Shown here one piece after another: positions 37,501 through 45,439 of a stretch of DNA of 64,000 nt. Each line of letters begins with the position of its first letter. Positions within the stretch are counted from its first letter, which is position 1. The stretch is taken from contig CM049314.1 in the NCBI GenBank assembly GCA_026874595.1, forward strand, positions 55,721,812 through 55,785,811, read 5' to 3'. A program made the position numbers and the translations under genes. Origin of the DNA: Sipunculus nudus (lineage: Eukaryota; Annelida; Sipuncula; Golfingiida; Sipunculidae). The notes under the pieces are model-generated. The model had not been told where the DNA came from. It was given only the letters and a program-made list of their open reading frames with translations, and did not search any database.

Positions 37501-39922
37501 AGGCAGTTTTAAAAATAGGTTGGGGGGGGGGGGACCACCATGATGACCTGTTACATGTTGTTGGCAGCCATTTGGCTATGTCAGAGGTGGATGCCCTGAT
37601 TGGTAAATGCATGCAGTTGGGACAGATCCTGGAAATCTGTTTTCATAGTAGACACCCACCTTGTATCATACCTTATTTTGACTTCATGGAACGTAGGAAA
37701 AAGATAACCTGCCCTGAGGCAAAAAGATGCCAGATAAAAAGACAAGACTCTTGTGCTTTTTCAATGTGATAGAGAGGTTATGTATTTCACTGACTTTAGA
37801 TTTCAGGTATTGAGTAGTGATCATTATGTATTGCAGCATTTTGTTTGTGCCAAATGTGAGAAGCCTTTCCTTGGATCCCGTCATTATGAGAAGAAGGGAC
37901 TGGCATACTGCGAGACTCACTACCACAAGGTAAGGCACTCAGTAATAAATCTGTCTTTGCCAAATGCTATGCTGGGTCATCTTCACCACAAATACTATAT
38001 GATTTGCCACCAGGGATTTTGCAGGGCTGCAGTGTGGAGAAAGTTTTTTTTTTTCAAGCATGCTTTGCACAATACAGAGCAAGTGGTGTTGGAGAGTGTA
38101 TTTGAATGAACTCAGCATTTTTTTTTCCAGCACAATGCAGCACATTGTTGGATGTGACCAAACCTTTAAACTGCCTTCACCCTAATAAAGGTGCAAAATG
38201 TTTTGTGTATGTATTGTTCCCAAACTCTATGTAGCACCTCCTAACCCCTAGAACCATACTTTGCCCTTTGAGGAGTGGCTCCTTTAAACAATTTGTGAGA
38301 AACCACAAAATCATGAGGGAAGGCTTATTAGTGGAATATCATGTTTAATCTGAGGTTAAATAGTGGCTTTAATTTACAACACAAAGTATGACTGATTTCC
38401 CGAAGTGCCTGAGGATACAATTAATAAATTCAGATGATGATTGTTGTAAGTGCCTTAGCTTGAAACTGTGTGAGTCAATTTGCTGGTGTGTATATGTTCA
38501 TGCCTGCTTACAGAGCAGACTTGTTAAATGCTGGTTAAAAAAACTTCTGTGTTATACATTTGATTTTTATTCTGGTCTATCCCTTACATTGATTGGTCTG
38601 ATATAAAAGATTAACCTGTGTTTGGCATTGATATAAGAGAATTAGAATTCTACAGAACACCTTGTCAAAAGTTTTGTACAAGTGAAATATATGGAGCAAA
38701 GGATCTATTAGTAAAATGCAGCTGTACTGTAAGACAAGGGGAATGTTCAATACAGCATATTATACGATTCAGATTGTATTAGCACAACATTTGAATTAAT
38801 TATTGTAATTATCTTTTCAGCTTTTTGGAAACATCTGCTTTGTCTGCAACAACATCATTTCTGGTGATGGTAAGTTAAACTAATTGTATTCTAGACTTTT
38901 CATTCAATATGTAGATTTATGTAAGTACTATATAATTATTATATGAATGATATTCTTCTTAAAGCTGAGGCTTTTGCAGTTTCCTTTATGTGCTGAAACA
39001 ATAAATATTTGCCCAAGTATGATGTTTAGTCACTAGTGCCACCTAGTGTTCATATCATAAACTAAGGTCTCCAGAAAACTAGCCTTCAACAGTGTTGACG
39101 TTTTTCATTGAGTGAGAGTGCTACATCTTATTAATAATTTATAAGCAGAGTTGTTTGTCAAAAAGAATTGTGCAGGAAAATACTTTAAAGTTTCATTCTA
39201 TAAATCCATATGCCTGTAGATGTACTTATTCTTTGTAGTGTTTACTGCCCTAAACAAGTCATGGTGCGTTGAACATTTTGCTTGCTCCGTTTGTGACAAG
39301 AAAATGGGACCCAGGTAGGTGAAATAAGTTGATAGTAACTTCCCATAGCCCCCCTTTGAAATTTTTTGCAGGGCAGAAATTTTATTGGTAGGCCTTTACC
39401 CATATATTATGCTTACCAAGTTGTATTTTATTTATAAATGCATAAAAATACCCTGTCTGTGATTGTCACTAGGCAATTTACTCAATATTATTTATTTATC
39501 ATATATCCACATTTAACTAGAATGGCACTAAAGTGCTTACCTCCCCTAACGTAAGCTAAGTCAAACATTTATACTGGGATCACCTCATAACTTTGATCCA
39601 CACTCAAATTTATTGGCATCTGCCTATACCCATGGAAATGGGATCTCTATGGTTTTGTGGAATCTTGCTAACAGAAAAACAAACAATAAACAAACTCATG
39701 TGGATAAAAATTACCCTTGATGAGGTAATATTGATCTTTAGCACTTACAAATTCTGTTTGATCAGAGTGAATCCAGCTTATCATGCAGTATTTTGATGTC
39801 TTTTTAGGACCAAATTCTTTGAGGTTGATCTGAAGCCAGTGTGCAAGATCTGCTATGACAAGTTCCCGAGTGAACTGAAAAAGAGGCTGAAGAAGGCTTA
39901 CGACCAGACCTCCAAGAAATAA
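14844..39922 (+). CDS. LIMS1: PINCH/LIMS family focal-adhesion adaptor, five LIM domains, 13 coding exons
   Basis: Join: 14844-14986, 24528-24638, 28017-28062, 31506-31572, 33304-33424, 34978-35049, 35877-35954, 36619-36714, 37118-37172, 37837-37929, 38821-38869, 39239-39314, 39808-39922. This gives 1122 nt and 373 residues, with all junctions GT/AG and in phase. LIM zinc-ligand spacing is intact: LIM1 C58-D110, LIM2 C119-C169, LIM3 C183-C232, LIM4 C241-H291, LIM5 C300-C351. The C-terminus is a basic ELKKRLKK helix typical of PINCH. In the family, LIM1 binds the ankyrin repeats of integrin-linked kinase, forming the ILK-PINCH-parvin complex at integrin adhesions. LIM4 binds Nck2, and LIM5 binds Rsu1. 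Vertebrate PINCH1 is about 325 residues; starting from Met51 this protein would be 323. The extra 50 residues come mainly from exon 1. I cannot tell LIMS1 from LIMS2; an invertebrate is expected to have one orthologue of both. Confidence 0.95.
14987..20397 (+). other. PINCH intron 1, 5' part: no gene seen
   Basis: AT-rich intronic sequence with no supported exon. A small imperfect tandem repeat lies at about 19081-19140, where GGTTCCTTGGACCCATAT occurs twice. The remaining short open frames have no motifs. Confidence 0.6.
20398..24420 (+). repeat. Large GCCTACACTGT minisatellite in PINCH intron 1
   Basis: The dense array runs from about 20710 to 24400 (about 3.7 kb, roughly 70 units); looser GTGCCT-rich seeds start near 20398. 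The basic 51-bp unit has three blocks: CATGCCTACACTGT, CTATCATGCCTTCACTGT and GCCTCATCTCACACTGCTT. In the right half, units with CACTGTGCTT in place of CACTGCTT and TTTATTGTGCC give a 53-bp period (for example 23063, 23116, 23169). The last 300 bp use a CTTGTGTCACACTGTACATC variant. The 51-bp unit contains no stop in any forward frame or in one reverse frame, which produces long open frames of up to 591 codons. These translate to 17-residue repeats such as [18 protein letters not shown] regard it as non-coding tandem DNA. Confidence 0.92.
24528..24638 (+). CDS. LIMS1: PINCH exon 2: internal start Met51 and first half of LIM1
   Basis: The acceptor is a strong pyrimidine tract ending TTTTTTCAG. 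Residues 48-84 plus two bases of Val85: [15 protein letters not shown], then [17 protein letters not shown]. It carries LIM1 ligands C58, C61, H80 and C83. Met51 lies seven residues before the first zinc ligand and could start a shorter, classical PINCH if another upstream exon is used. The donor is GT|gtaagt. Confidence 0.97.
24639..28016 (+). other. PINCH intron 2
   Basis: A 3.4-kb GT-AG intron. It contains a poly-G run at about 25681-25696 and a perfect-TIR MITE at 25895-26011. I see no other genes; the 72-codon open frame at 27088 shows no motif. Confidence 0.8.
25895..26011. mobile_element. 117-bp perfect-TIR MITE in intron 2
   Basis: The left end TTATACCCAGCGGGCACTG (25895-25913) is the exact reverse complement of the right end CAGTGCCCGCTGGGTATAA (25993-26011). 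The interior is built from short GATTCAACGTT-type repeats in both orientations, so the whole element can fold on itself. TATA at both outer edges is compatible with a TA target duplication around CCCAGCGGGCACTG ends. There is no coding capacity. Confidence 0.85.
28017..28062 (+). CDS. LIMS1: PINCH exon 3: middle of LIM1
   Basis: A 46-nt microexon encoding the last base of Val85 and then [15 protein letters not shown]. It contains LIM1 ligands C86 and C89 and the start of the second zinc module. Acceptor TTTCAG, donor GAG|gtgagc. It ends in phase 0. Confidence 0.97.
28063..31505 (+). other. PINCH intron 3
   Basis: A 3.4-kb intron, two thirds of which is a family B repeat (28241-30506). The remainder is AT-rich sequence with no gene seen. 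Confidence 0.85.
28241..30506 (+). mobile_element. Repeat family B, longest copy, with a 278-bp tandem array
   Basis: It starts TTATTAGCGAACCTGTGAGC, followed by a GTCGTCCGTCCGTC run. It ends GGCTTGTCGACTACCC and TATTCTGGTTTTA. In the middle, a 278-bp unit repeats, with the CCTGCAACCA landmark at 29371, 29649, 29926 and 30204 (spacings 278, 277 and 278). Each unit carries two GGTGGNGCCACC cores, plus TATCTCGGCAGTGGTTTGAC-like and TTTGACCGAT-like blocks. Exact GGTGGCGCCACC occurs at 28727 and 30065. There is no reading frame of note, so it is non-autonomous. It is inserted in the PINCH sense orientation. Confidence 0.8.
31506..31572 (+). CDS. LIMS1: PINCH exon 4: end of LIM1, start of LIM2
   Basis: Encodes [20 protein letters not shown], then RC plus one base of Ser123. 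It holds LIM1 ligands C107 and D110 and LIM2 ligands C119 and C122. YCEHDF and the CC pair opening LIM2 are PINCH hallmarks. Donor A|gtgagt. Confidence 0.97.
31573..33303 (+). other. PINCH intron 4
   Basis: A 1.7-kb GT-AG intron. It contains an (AGT)n run at about 32793-32813. A GTACATCAGACCTCAC string near 32148 is also present near 2245 (TACATCAGACCTCGC), suggesting a dispersed element. No gene seen. Confidence 0.8.
33304..33424 (+). CDS. LIMS1: PINCH exon 5: most of LIM2
   Basis: Encodes [20 protein letters not shown] and onward to VKNAN plus two bases of Arg163. It contains LIM2 ligands H139, C142, C145 and C148. The acceptor is TTGTAG. The exon itself begins GTGAGTTC, which looks like a splice donor and could act as a recursive splice site. 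The true donor is CG|gtaggt. Confidence 0.97.
33425..34977 (+). other. PINCH intron 5
   Basis: A 1.55-kb intron with a MITE-like element (33797-34181), a (GT)n run followed by poly-G at about 34538-34569, and otherwise AT-rich sequence. Confidence 0.8.
33797..34181. mobile_element. MITE-like element with imperfect TIRs in intron 5
   Basis: TTAATATCCCTTTCATATGG at the left pairs imperfectly with GCCGTGTGAGAGAGGTATTA at the right; most mismatches are transitions. The interior holds further inverted stretches (AAACCAAAATGGTTT, AAACGGATTGAAACCGTTTT). It looks like an old non-autonomous DNA element; the superfamily is not clear. Confidence 0.45.
34978..35049 (+). CDS. LIMS1: PINCH exon 6: end of LIM2, start of LIM3
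   Basis: Encodes the Arg163 last base, [23 protein letters not shown] and two bases of His187. LIM2 ligands are C166 and C169; LIM3 ligands are C183 and C186. The [10 protein letters not shown] linker matches the PINCH inter-LIM signature. Acceptor ATTTCAG, donor CA|gtaagt. Confidence 0.97.
35050..35876 (+). other. PINCH intron 6
   Basis: An 827-bp GT-AG intron without recognised features. Confidence 0.85.
35877..35954 (+). CDS. LIMS1: PINCH exon 7: core of LIM3
   Basis: Encodes [20 protein letters not shown], then NCKNC and two bases of Glu213. LIM3 ligands are H203, H206, C209 and C212; His in the fourth position is a normal PINCH LIM3 feature. Acceptor TTGTAG, donor GA|gtgagt. Confidence 0.97.
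35955..36618 (+). other. PINCH intron 7
   Basis: A 664-bp AT-rich GT-AG intron without recognised features. Confidence 0.85.
36619..36714 (+). CDS. LIMS1: PINCH exon 8: end of LIM3, start of LIM4
   Basis: Encodes [20 protein letters not shown] and [14 protein letters not shown]3 ligands are C229 and C232; LIM4 ligands are C241 and C244. [17 protein letters not shown] is an almost invariant PINCH signature. Acceptor ATGGCAG, donor AG|gtattg. Confidence 0.97.
36715..37117 (+). other. PINCH intron 8
   Basis: A 403-bp GT-AG intron without recognised features. Confidence 0.85.
37118..37172 (+). CDS. LIMS1: PINCH exon 9: LIM4, first zinc module
   Basis: Encodes [19 protein letters not shown] with LIM4 ligand H261. 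Acceptor TTGTAG, donor GAG|gtatgt, phase 0. Confidence 0.97.
37173..37836 (+). other. PINCH intron 9
   Basis: A 664-bp intron with a TA run near 37283 and a poly-G run near 37522. The 65-codon open frame starting at 37572 has no recognisable motif. Confidence 0.8.
37837..37929 (+). CDS. LIMS1: PINCH exon 10: LIM4, second zinc module
   Basis: Encodes [20 protein letters not shown], then [14 protein letters not shown]4 ligands are H264, C267, C270, C288 and H291. This is one of the most conserved PINCH segments. Acceptor TTGCAG, donor AAG|gtaagg, phase 0 on both sides (93 nt), so skipping it would keep frame but break LIM4. Confidence 0.97.
37930..38820 (+). other. PINCH intron 10
   Basis: An 891-bp GT-AG intron without recognised features. 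Confidence 0.85.
38821..38869 (+). CDS. LIMS1: PINCH exon 11: start of LIM5
   Basis: A 49-nt exon encoding [19 protein letters not shown]5 ligands are C300 and C303. Acceptor TTTTCAG, donor G|gtaagt. Confidence 0.97.
38870..39238 (+). other. PINCH intron 11 with a CTCF-like motif
   Basis: A 369-bp GT-AG intron. A CTCF-like motif (ACACTAGGTGGCAC on the reverse strand) lies at 39036-39049. Nothing else recognised. Confidence 0.7.
39239..39314 (+). CDS. LIMS1: PINCH exon 12: LIM5 core
   Basis: Encodes [20 protein letters not shown] and KKMGP. LIM5 ligands are C320, H323, C326 and C329; Cys at the third position matches the family, and His323 fills the fourth. Acceptor TTTGTAG, donor AG|gtaggt. 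Confidence 0.97.
39315..39807 (+). other. PINCH intron 12
   Basis: A 493-bp GT-AG intron without recognised features. The 67-codon open frame crossing into exon 13 is out of frame with the gene. Confidence 0.85.
39808..39922 (+). CDS. LIMS1: PINCH exon 13: end of LIM5, C-terminal helix and stop
   Basis: Encodes [19 protein letters not shown], then [18 protein letters not shown] and TAA at 39920-39922. LIM5 ligands are C348 and C351. The basic tail after LIM5 is conserved in PINCH proteins and contributes to localisation in the family. Acceptor TTTTTAG. Confidence 0.97.
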
Positions 39923-40173
39923 ACGATCATGGCTACTCCCAGTGCAACAGGGCTAAGATCGGATGCAGGAAATGCAAAGAAGTGGACAACCTGTTTAATA
40001 TGCATTATTTTTGCCTATGCATAATCTGTTAATGTGTCCCGTGCCTTACCCATATCTCACAGTAATTCTAGAACAGTTTACGGCATTCAGATTTTCTCTT
40101 TGTATGCTGATAGAACACTTTGTATGCATATTCATTATCATTTACAGCAGTATTTACAATCAGTTGCTCACAA

Positions 40174-40187
40174 GCGCCATCTAGTGT
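40174..40187 (-). promoter_or_regulatory. CTCF-like motif
   Basis: The reverse strand reads ACACTAGATGGCGC. It matches the bilaterian CTCF core CCASYAGRKGGCRS at 13 of 14 positions. Related strings occur at 39036-39049, 40362-40372 and 40691-40704. Confidence 0.35.
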
Positions 40188-40690
40188 TTAAGTTTAAAAC
40201 ATATTTTTATGGGCAAGACTAAACTGATGCTTGAAGCTGTTTGTCGTAAAATAAACTGAATCATTTTAAAATTTGATTTGCATCTGATGAAGATGTACAA
40301 ATTAATGTCAAATATTAATGTCCACTGCAGAATTTACTTGGTTATATTCAGTAAATGCATGCCAGATGGCGCTGGTAAGAGAGTTCCCTGTTATTTTATG
40401 CTAAGGAGGTTTGGAGTGGTAAAATGAAAGTAGTGTACTGCTGATATTTTGACACAGACATTTGTTTAATATTTCAGTTTATAATTGTTAATATTGTAAG
40501 GAAAACATCACTGCCATGAGGGAAATGTATTACTTTATGTGGAGAAAAACAAGGAAATGCTTCTCAGGTTCATGTTATGTCAGTTATCAAAGCCACATCT
40601 AATTGTATTGATAAAGTTAATAAAATTACAGCAAATTCCTAGGCCGTTTTGCAAGTTGCAAAAAATACAGAAGATGTTGGAAAGTAGGTG

Positions 40691-40704
40691 CTGCCACCTT
40701 GTGG
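40691..40704 (-). promoter_or_regulatory. CTCF-like motif
   Basis: The reverse strand reads CCACAAGGTGGCAG, 13 of 14 positions of the CTCF core consensus, with A at the fifth position. Confidence 0.35.
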
Positions 40705-41125
40705 TGGGACTGGGTACTAAAAAGCAGCCTTATGCTTAAATTATGTGTTGAAGTTGCATCAAAGAAATAATAGTTTTATTATTTTCTGTAATATCTGTTG
40801 CAATTTCTTCTTATATGCCTGGGAAAACTTTTTTTCCATATTTCCTTCATTGTTTTTCTGATGATATCAAGATCATTTACACTTCAGATTAGACTTGGTG
40901 CTGTGCAGTTATCTAACACAATTATATTTGATTTCTACACATTATCTTAAAATTTAATCATATAAATATATATATAATTGCATATTTATTATATTGAGAA
41001 GATAGAGGTAAGCACTAAAAGTTATCCAATAATGTATTTCAAGGGATGGGTCAGGAAAGAAATTTTGTGTCATTTATTGCAAGGCAAAAAAAGCCTTGGT
41101 GATAAAGGGCATTACTTTCAATACA

Positions 41126-41154
41126 AACACACACACACATACACACACACACAT
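41126..41154. repeat. (CA)n microsatellite
   Basis: An interrupted run of ACACAC with one AT interruption, in the presumed 3' UTR. Confidence 0.9.
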
Positions 41155-42041
41155 GCATCTTAGCTACTAATATTGACTAACATATTAATGTCAGATGATG
41201 CATTTACCTAACAAGTCTCACTTTACTTAACATTAGGTCACAAATGATCAAAAATATACTCCAACCCTTTTCATGTTGGTATTACTGCTGCCTGACTAGT
41301 TAAATTATATAACATCCCTTAATTGTCTGTGTTATTTACTATTAATATTTACAATTGACATTTCAATTTCTAATATACTGGGGCTTATTTTGCATAAAGG
41401 CTTAAGCAGCTGTGAGCGTTATTATTTTGGATGCTTCCAGGGGGCCACTTCGTGTTAAGGGATATTACCATTTTTTTCACAATTATTAACTATGTATTAT
41501 CTGGACTATTAATGGGTATTATGCTGTTGACTATATACTCTCTGGTGCTATGTAAGTAACATTCAGTCATTTATTATTTAACTCACAGTGTGCACAGTTA
41601 GCTGTAGAAAATAAGGCAGAGATTATTTATGTACACATAAAAATATATTATATATTATAGTTGATGCATTTTCAAACTTGTGGTTTCTTAATGATGTAAA
41701 TACTTTGCATGTGCTTTCCTGTGTGCTCGAATGTGTTTTTGTAGATGGTAAGATTGGAGGCCTAATGTGGCCATGCTTTGATCAAAATGTGTATGTAGCT
41801 TATTATTAGAAAAGCTTAAAATTATGACAGAAGTGAAGCTTTACTGGAGTGAACTTCAAGGGCTGTTTACTGGTAGTAACTCTTAATGATTGGCCTTGAA
41901 TTTGACAATAGTTTACTTCTTAGCATATATAGTTTAGGAGAGACAAGAGTTGTTGCTGACTTGGTGCAAGTAAATGGTGATGAATTCTGACAAAGATCAG
42001 CATGATATTTGAGATATGGAACAAGAATACACAGAAAAGTC

Positions 42042-42117
42042 AGATCACACCGTATGGGCATTGAACCCATGACTCTTGATTACCCGTTGTCTGCTCTACC
42101 ACTGAGCTAACAGTGAT
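42042..42117 (-). pseudogene. tRNA-like sequence, probably a SINE head or tRNA pseudogene
   Basis: On the minus strand there is a pol III A box TTAGCTCAGTGG (42099-42110) and B box GGTTCAATGCC (42057-42067) at normal tRNA spacing. The D stem (GCTC/GAGC) and the T stem (ATGGG/CCCAT) pair perfectly. The acceptor arm pairs at six of seven positions. The anticodon stem (GACAA against TCAAG) does not pair, so this is not a working tRNA. No clear SINE body could be delimited. Confidence 0.65.
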
Positions 42118-42958
42118 ATTTGACAACAGATTCCTTCATGCACAGTTGGTTTTGGATTGCTATATTTCAGTTGATATTTTGTCAGTGGTATGACATATAC
42201 ACTATCACAAAATATGACATATACACCAACACAAAATTCTAAATTGTCCTTAGACCAGTTAGATTTGGGTCATACAGTCTCAACAATTGTGTACACAGTC
42301 ACTGAAACTTGACCGCCAGTGCCGACCCAAGTGTGCAGAAGTCCATAAATAATATCACTGACAAGTTTTCAATAAAAAGAATATGGTGAACAGGGTCACA
42401 TCGGGAAAGAAGTTCGTTGTTTGACACATGACTCATCATTTACTCAGTCTAATCAAGGAGATTCTTATTGAAACTCCTTGGTCTAATGTTGTATTTAACT
42501 TGCAGTAATACACTTCTGGCCTAAAGGAAACCAGCCTACAAAGGAGATGAAGATATTCACTAATGAAACATCAATCCATTTGTCTCTTTTACTCAGATGG
42601 TAGCAGCTGATTTCCCACAGCCTTCTGTAGGTAGTATTTTTTTGTCACCTTTCATAAAATTCAGTTGGAGAGTTTCCTCTGCATGTTACCATCAGTGTTT
42701 AAGGTCCAACAATTCTATCTACTGGATAACACTGTTTTTCTGTCATGAAATTGATAGGAATATTTCAAGGCAGAAGAATGTAATTAAGTCTTGGTCACCT
42801 GTTTTATTTCAGTCGTTTATCATAGTATTACATCATATTCAGTATTTTTGGATGTGATTTTTGCTACAGTTAGATGGTATTGTAATGATTTAAGAGCACT
42901 TCTACACAAAACATAATTGTTACAAAGTATTACATGGACATTGTGATGGAGTATTCCA

Positions 42959-43252
42959 CATTGGCTGTATCTGCACTTGGTTTGTTCTAAACTGGATTAT
43001 ACTTAACTGGTTTACTTAAGTCTCTAAGTAGTCTGCTTTGCGTCCGCACTGTAGTTCACTTTACAAAAGGCTTAACCGTTCACTGAAACTGGACTCATTC
43101 AGACTAGAAACGGGTTTGCCTGTACGCACTAGAAACTGGTGTACTGTAAACCAAACTAAAGTACACGGAACTGATGCGGATTAATGGCCTGTTGCAGACA
43201 GAGTAAACTTATTCATGATCTGGATTATTTGTTAGTGCGGATACGGCCATTG
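42959..43252. mobile_element. TIR element of 294 bp
   Basis: The left end CATTGGCTGTATCTGCACT matches the reverse complement of the right end AGTGCGGATACGGCCATTG at 16 of 19 positions, mismatches being mainly C/T changes. The interior has further inverted pieces (AAACTGGTTT-like, AACTGGATTA). It looks like an old non-autonomous DNA element; no clear target duplication. Confidence 0.6.
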
Positions 43253-45220
43253 TCTGATGAGAGTTGATATATTAAATGTATACCGCTGTCTCTGTATGTA
43301 TATGCTGATATTTCATGGCTTGTAGACTGTGCTTAATGGGTGCAGATCTTATATTCTTGGGCTTTGACAAATGTTATTTGTTCATTTTAAAGAAGAACTT
43401 TATGTAAGGATTCATATAAATTTATATGTGCTCACATATGGGTTTCCTCAGTGCAAAATTACATCTTAGATGTCAGAGTGTTAATTGAACCAGTCAGTGT
43501 AAGTTAGAATGTGTCTGTGTAATCACCTGTTACTCTATGGCACCTCAAGGTTGGACAGTGCCTTTATTTGAATAGACATTTTTGCATCTTAGTTTAAAGT
43601 AGAGAATAGTGTACCATATGTTTGTGTGTGCATGTTTGCCCATATGGATGTTTAAAGACTGTTTAGTGCATACATGTTCCTGATTGTAAAATGAAACAAA
43701 ACAAATGTGTGTACATTTGTGTTAATGCAGCCAGTGTTGTTTCAGCAATAAATCATGAAGACTGCAGAAAGTGAAAAAAGCAGAACTAGACTTTACCCTG
43801 CATATTAGTAGAAATTTATTTATTATAAACTCTAAAATCAAGACTTGCCTGTAAACAGGGAAGCTTTGATTGGAATTAACTCCGATCTTGACATTTAAGG
43901 AACATCAATTTGATGAAGCCCGGACAAAAATTGTATTACTCAAAGATGTCTTACTCTTTTACAAGTGAATGCAAATTGATCATGCATGCGACTCACATCT
44001 GGTAGGAACTTGAGGCCTGATGGCCAGGTAAAGGTTAAATTACATTGATGTCAGAGTGACATTCCTGAAATTTCTGATGATTTTCTCACAGAGAAATCTG
44101 CAATAGAAGGAATACTTGTGTAATTATTCTTCATATGTTGAAATTCCTTCATATATACTTGACAGTTATGCAAAGGGTATTTATGCAAACAGATCCTAAA
44201 GTGCTGCTCTTTTGTATGGATATTTACTGACTGATTATATGTTTCACTTACTGACATGGATTAGTTCTGTTTGTCTGCTAGTGTACCAGAATATGATCGA
44301 ATTATATGATACACTAAATGAATATATAATCCTTTCACAGCCTGAGAATAATAAAATAACAGAGGCATTGAAATGTAGTTATATATTGCTGCTACATGGC
44401 TATAGGCCTAATTTTGCCGAACAGCACAACGCATTTAATGCCTTGTCCATACATATTCAAGTGTAGAGGATATATCTCACAATTATTCTAGTGTTTCCAA
44501 GATTTGTGCATGCTATTATGCCATGAGTAAACTGGTGAACACAGAAATTTAAGTAAGATCCTGTGATGATAAACAGTTCCATTCAAGTGTTCATTTGTAT
44601 TCTGGATGAGATACTGTGGTCAGTATATGAAACAAATTTTAAACAGAAATGCATGTGTTTCATTTGTTTATATATCAGAATAAATATACATGTTCAAGAT
44701 GGGACGGATGTTCTCAGTGGATTGCATAATTTGGGCTTGAGTGGTATTAAATTGAAGGTTTTCAGTTCTTGAACTGTCCCTACATGTTAATATATAGAAC
44801 TGGAGGATGATCATGAACAGCCAAGGGTTAATGAATGTAGACCAGAACGACGATCATGAAACAATTTATTATGGAGTTTAAAAAAAAGTTTGAAGGGATT
44901 TAAGTTGTCAACGGGAACAAAACTTGAAAGTTTAAGTCATTTAAACTGAATTTGACTGCACTGGGCCTATTTTGTATAGTCTTGTAGAAGATAGACGGTT
45001 TGTTTTTCAGTTAAGAGCTGGTGTGATAGGAATTTGTATTGATAATGAAAATTGGGTCCAGAAGAAAGAGAAATCGAAATGTTATGATAAGACAGTAGTG
45101 TTGAAACACATCGCTTCTTATGACATGATATCATACCATATTACATGATATGATATGCATGTCGCTTACGTGGACAACATGTTTGCAGTTTATTCAATAA
45201 AAGGTCTTTTGAATTTGTGT

Positions 45221-45439
45221 GTTCTCGCCTGTTTACCTTCACTGGTCCTCATCCATACTCAGCTGTAGTGATCTTTGTTTATAATAATATGCAAGAACTA
45301 GTAGGAAAAAGGGGAATCCTATAAATATTATATTTAATAGAATTATTTTCCGATTGATAACCATATGACGAAACATTTGATGATTATGATATTTTTTTTT
45401 ATTTCACGTTTCCATATATGGTGCAAAAACTTTCACCTC
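45221..45439. other. Non-coding DNA between the PINCH 3' end and a repeat cluster
   Basis: Short AT-rich gap. No feature recognised. Confidence 0.5.

Larger units (their letters stand above)
39923..45220 (+). other. PINCH 3' UTR and downstream DNA with several AATAAA signals
   Basis: No other gene is seen. AATAAA hexamers after the stop include those near 40249, 42370, 43747-43752 and 45196-45201. The last is followed by the GT-rich GAATTTGTGTGTTCTCG and is the best-looking terminal signal; using it would give a 3' UTR of about 5.3 kb. The stretch has no family A or B copies, unlike the DNA on its right. It does contain a (CA)n run, a tRNA-like sequence and a TIR element. The actual end cannot be decided from sequence alone. 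Confidence 0.4.

Noticed and set aside
37572-37769. Extra PINCH exon in intron 9
   Set aside because: Exons 9 and 10 already join in phase and LIM4 is complete without it.
37753-38109. 118-codon frame over PINCH exon 10
   Set aside because: Only the exon 10 part (37837-37929) is real; the rest is intron read-through on both sides.
42042-42117. Functional tRNA gene
   Set aside because: The anticodon stem has only one possible pair of five.
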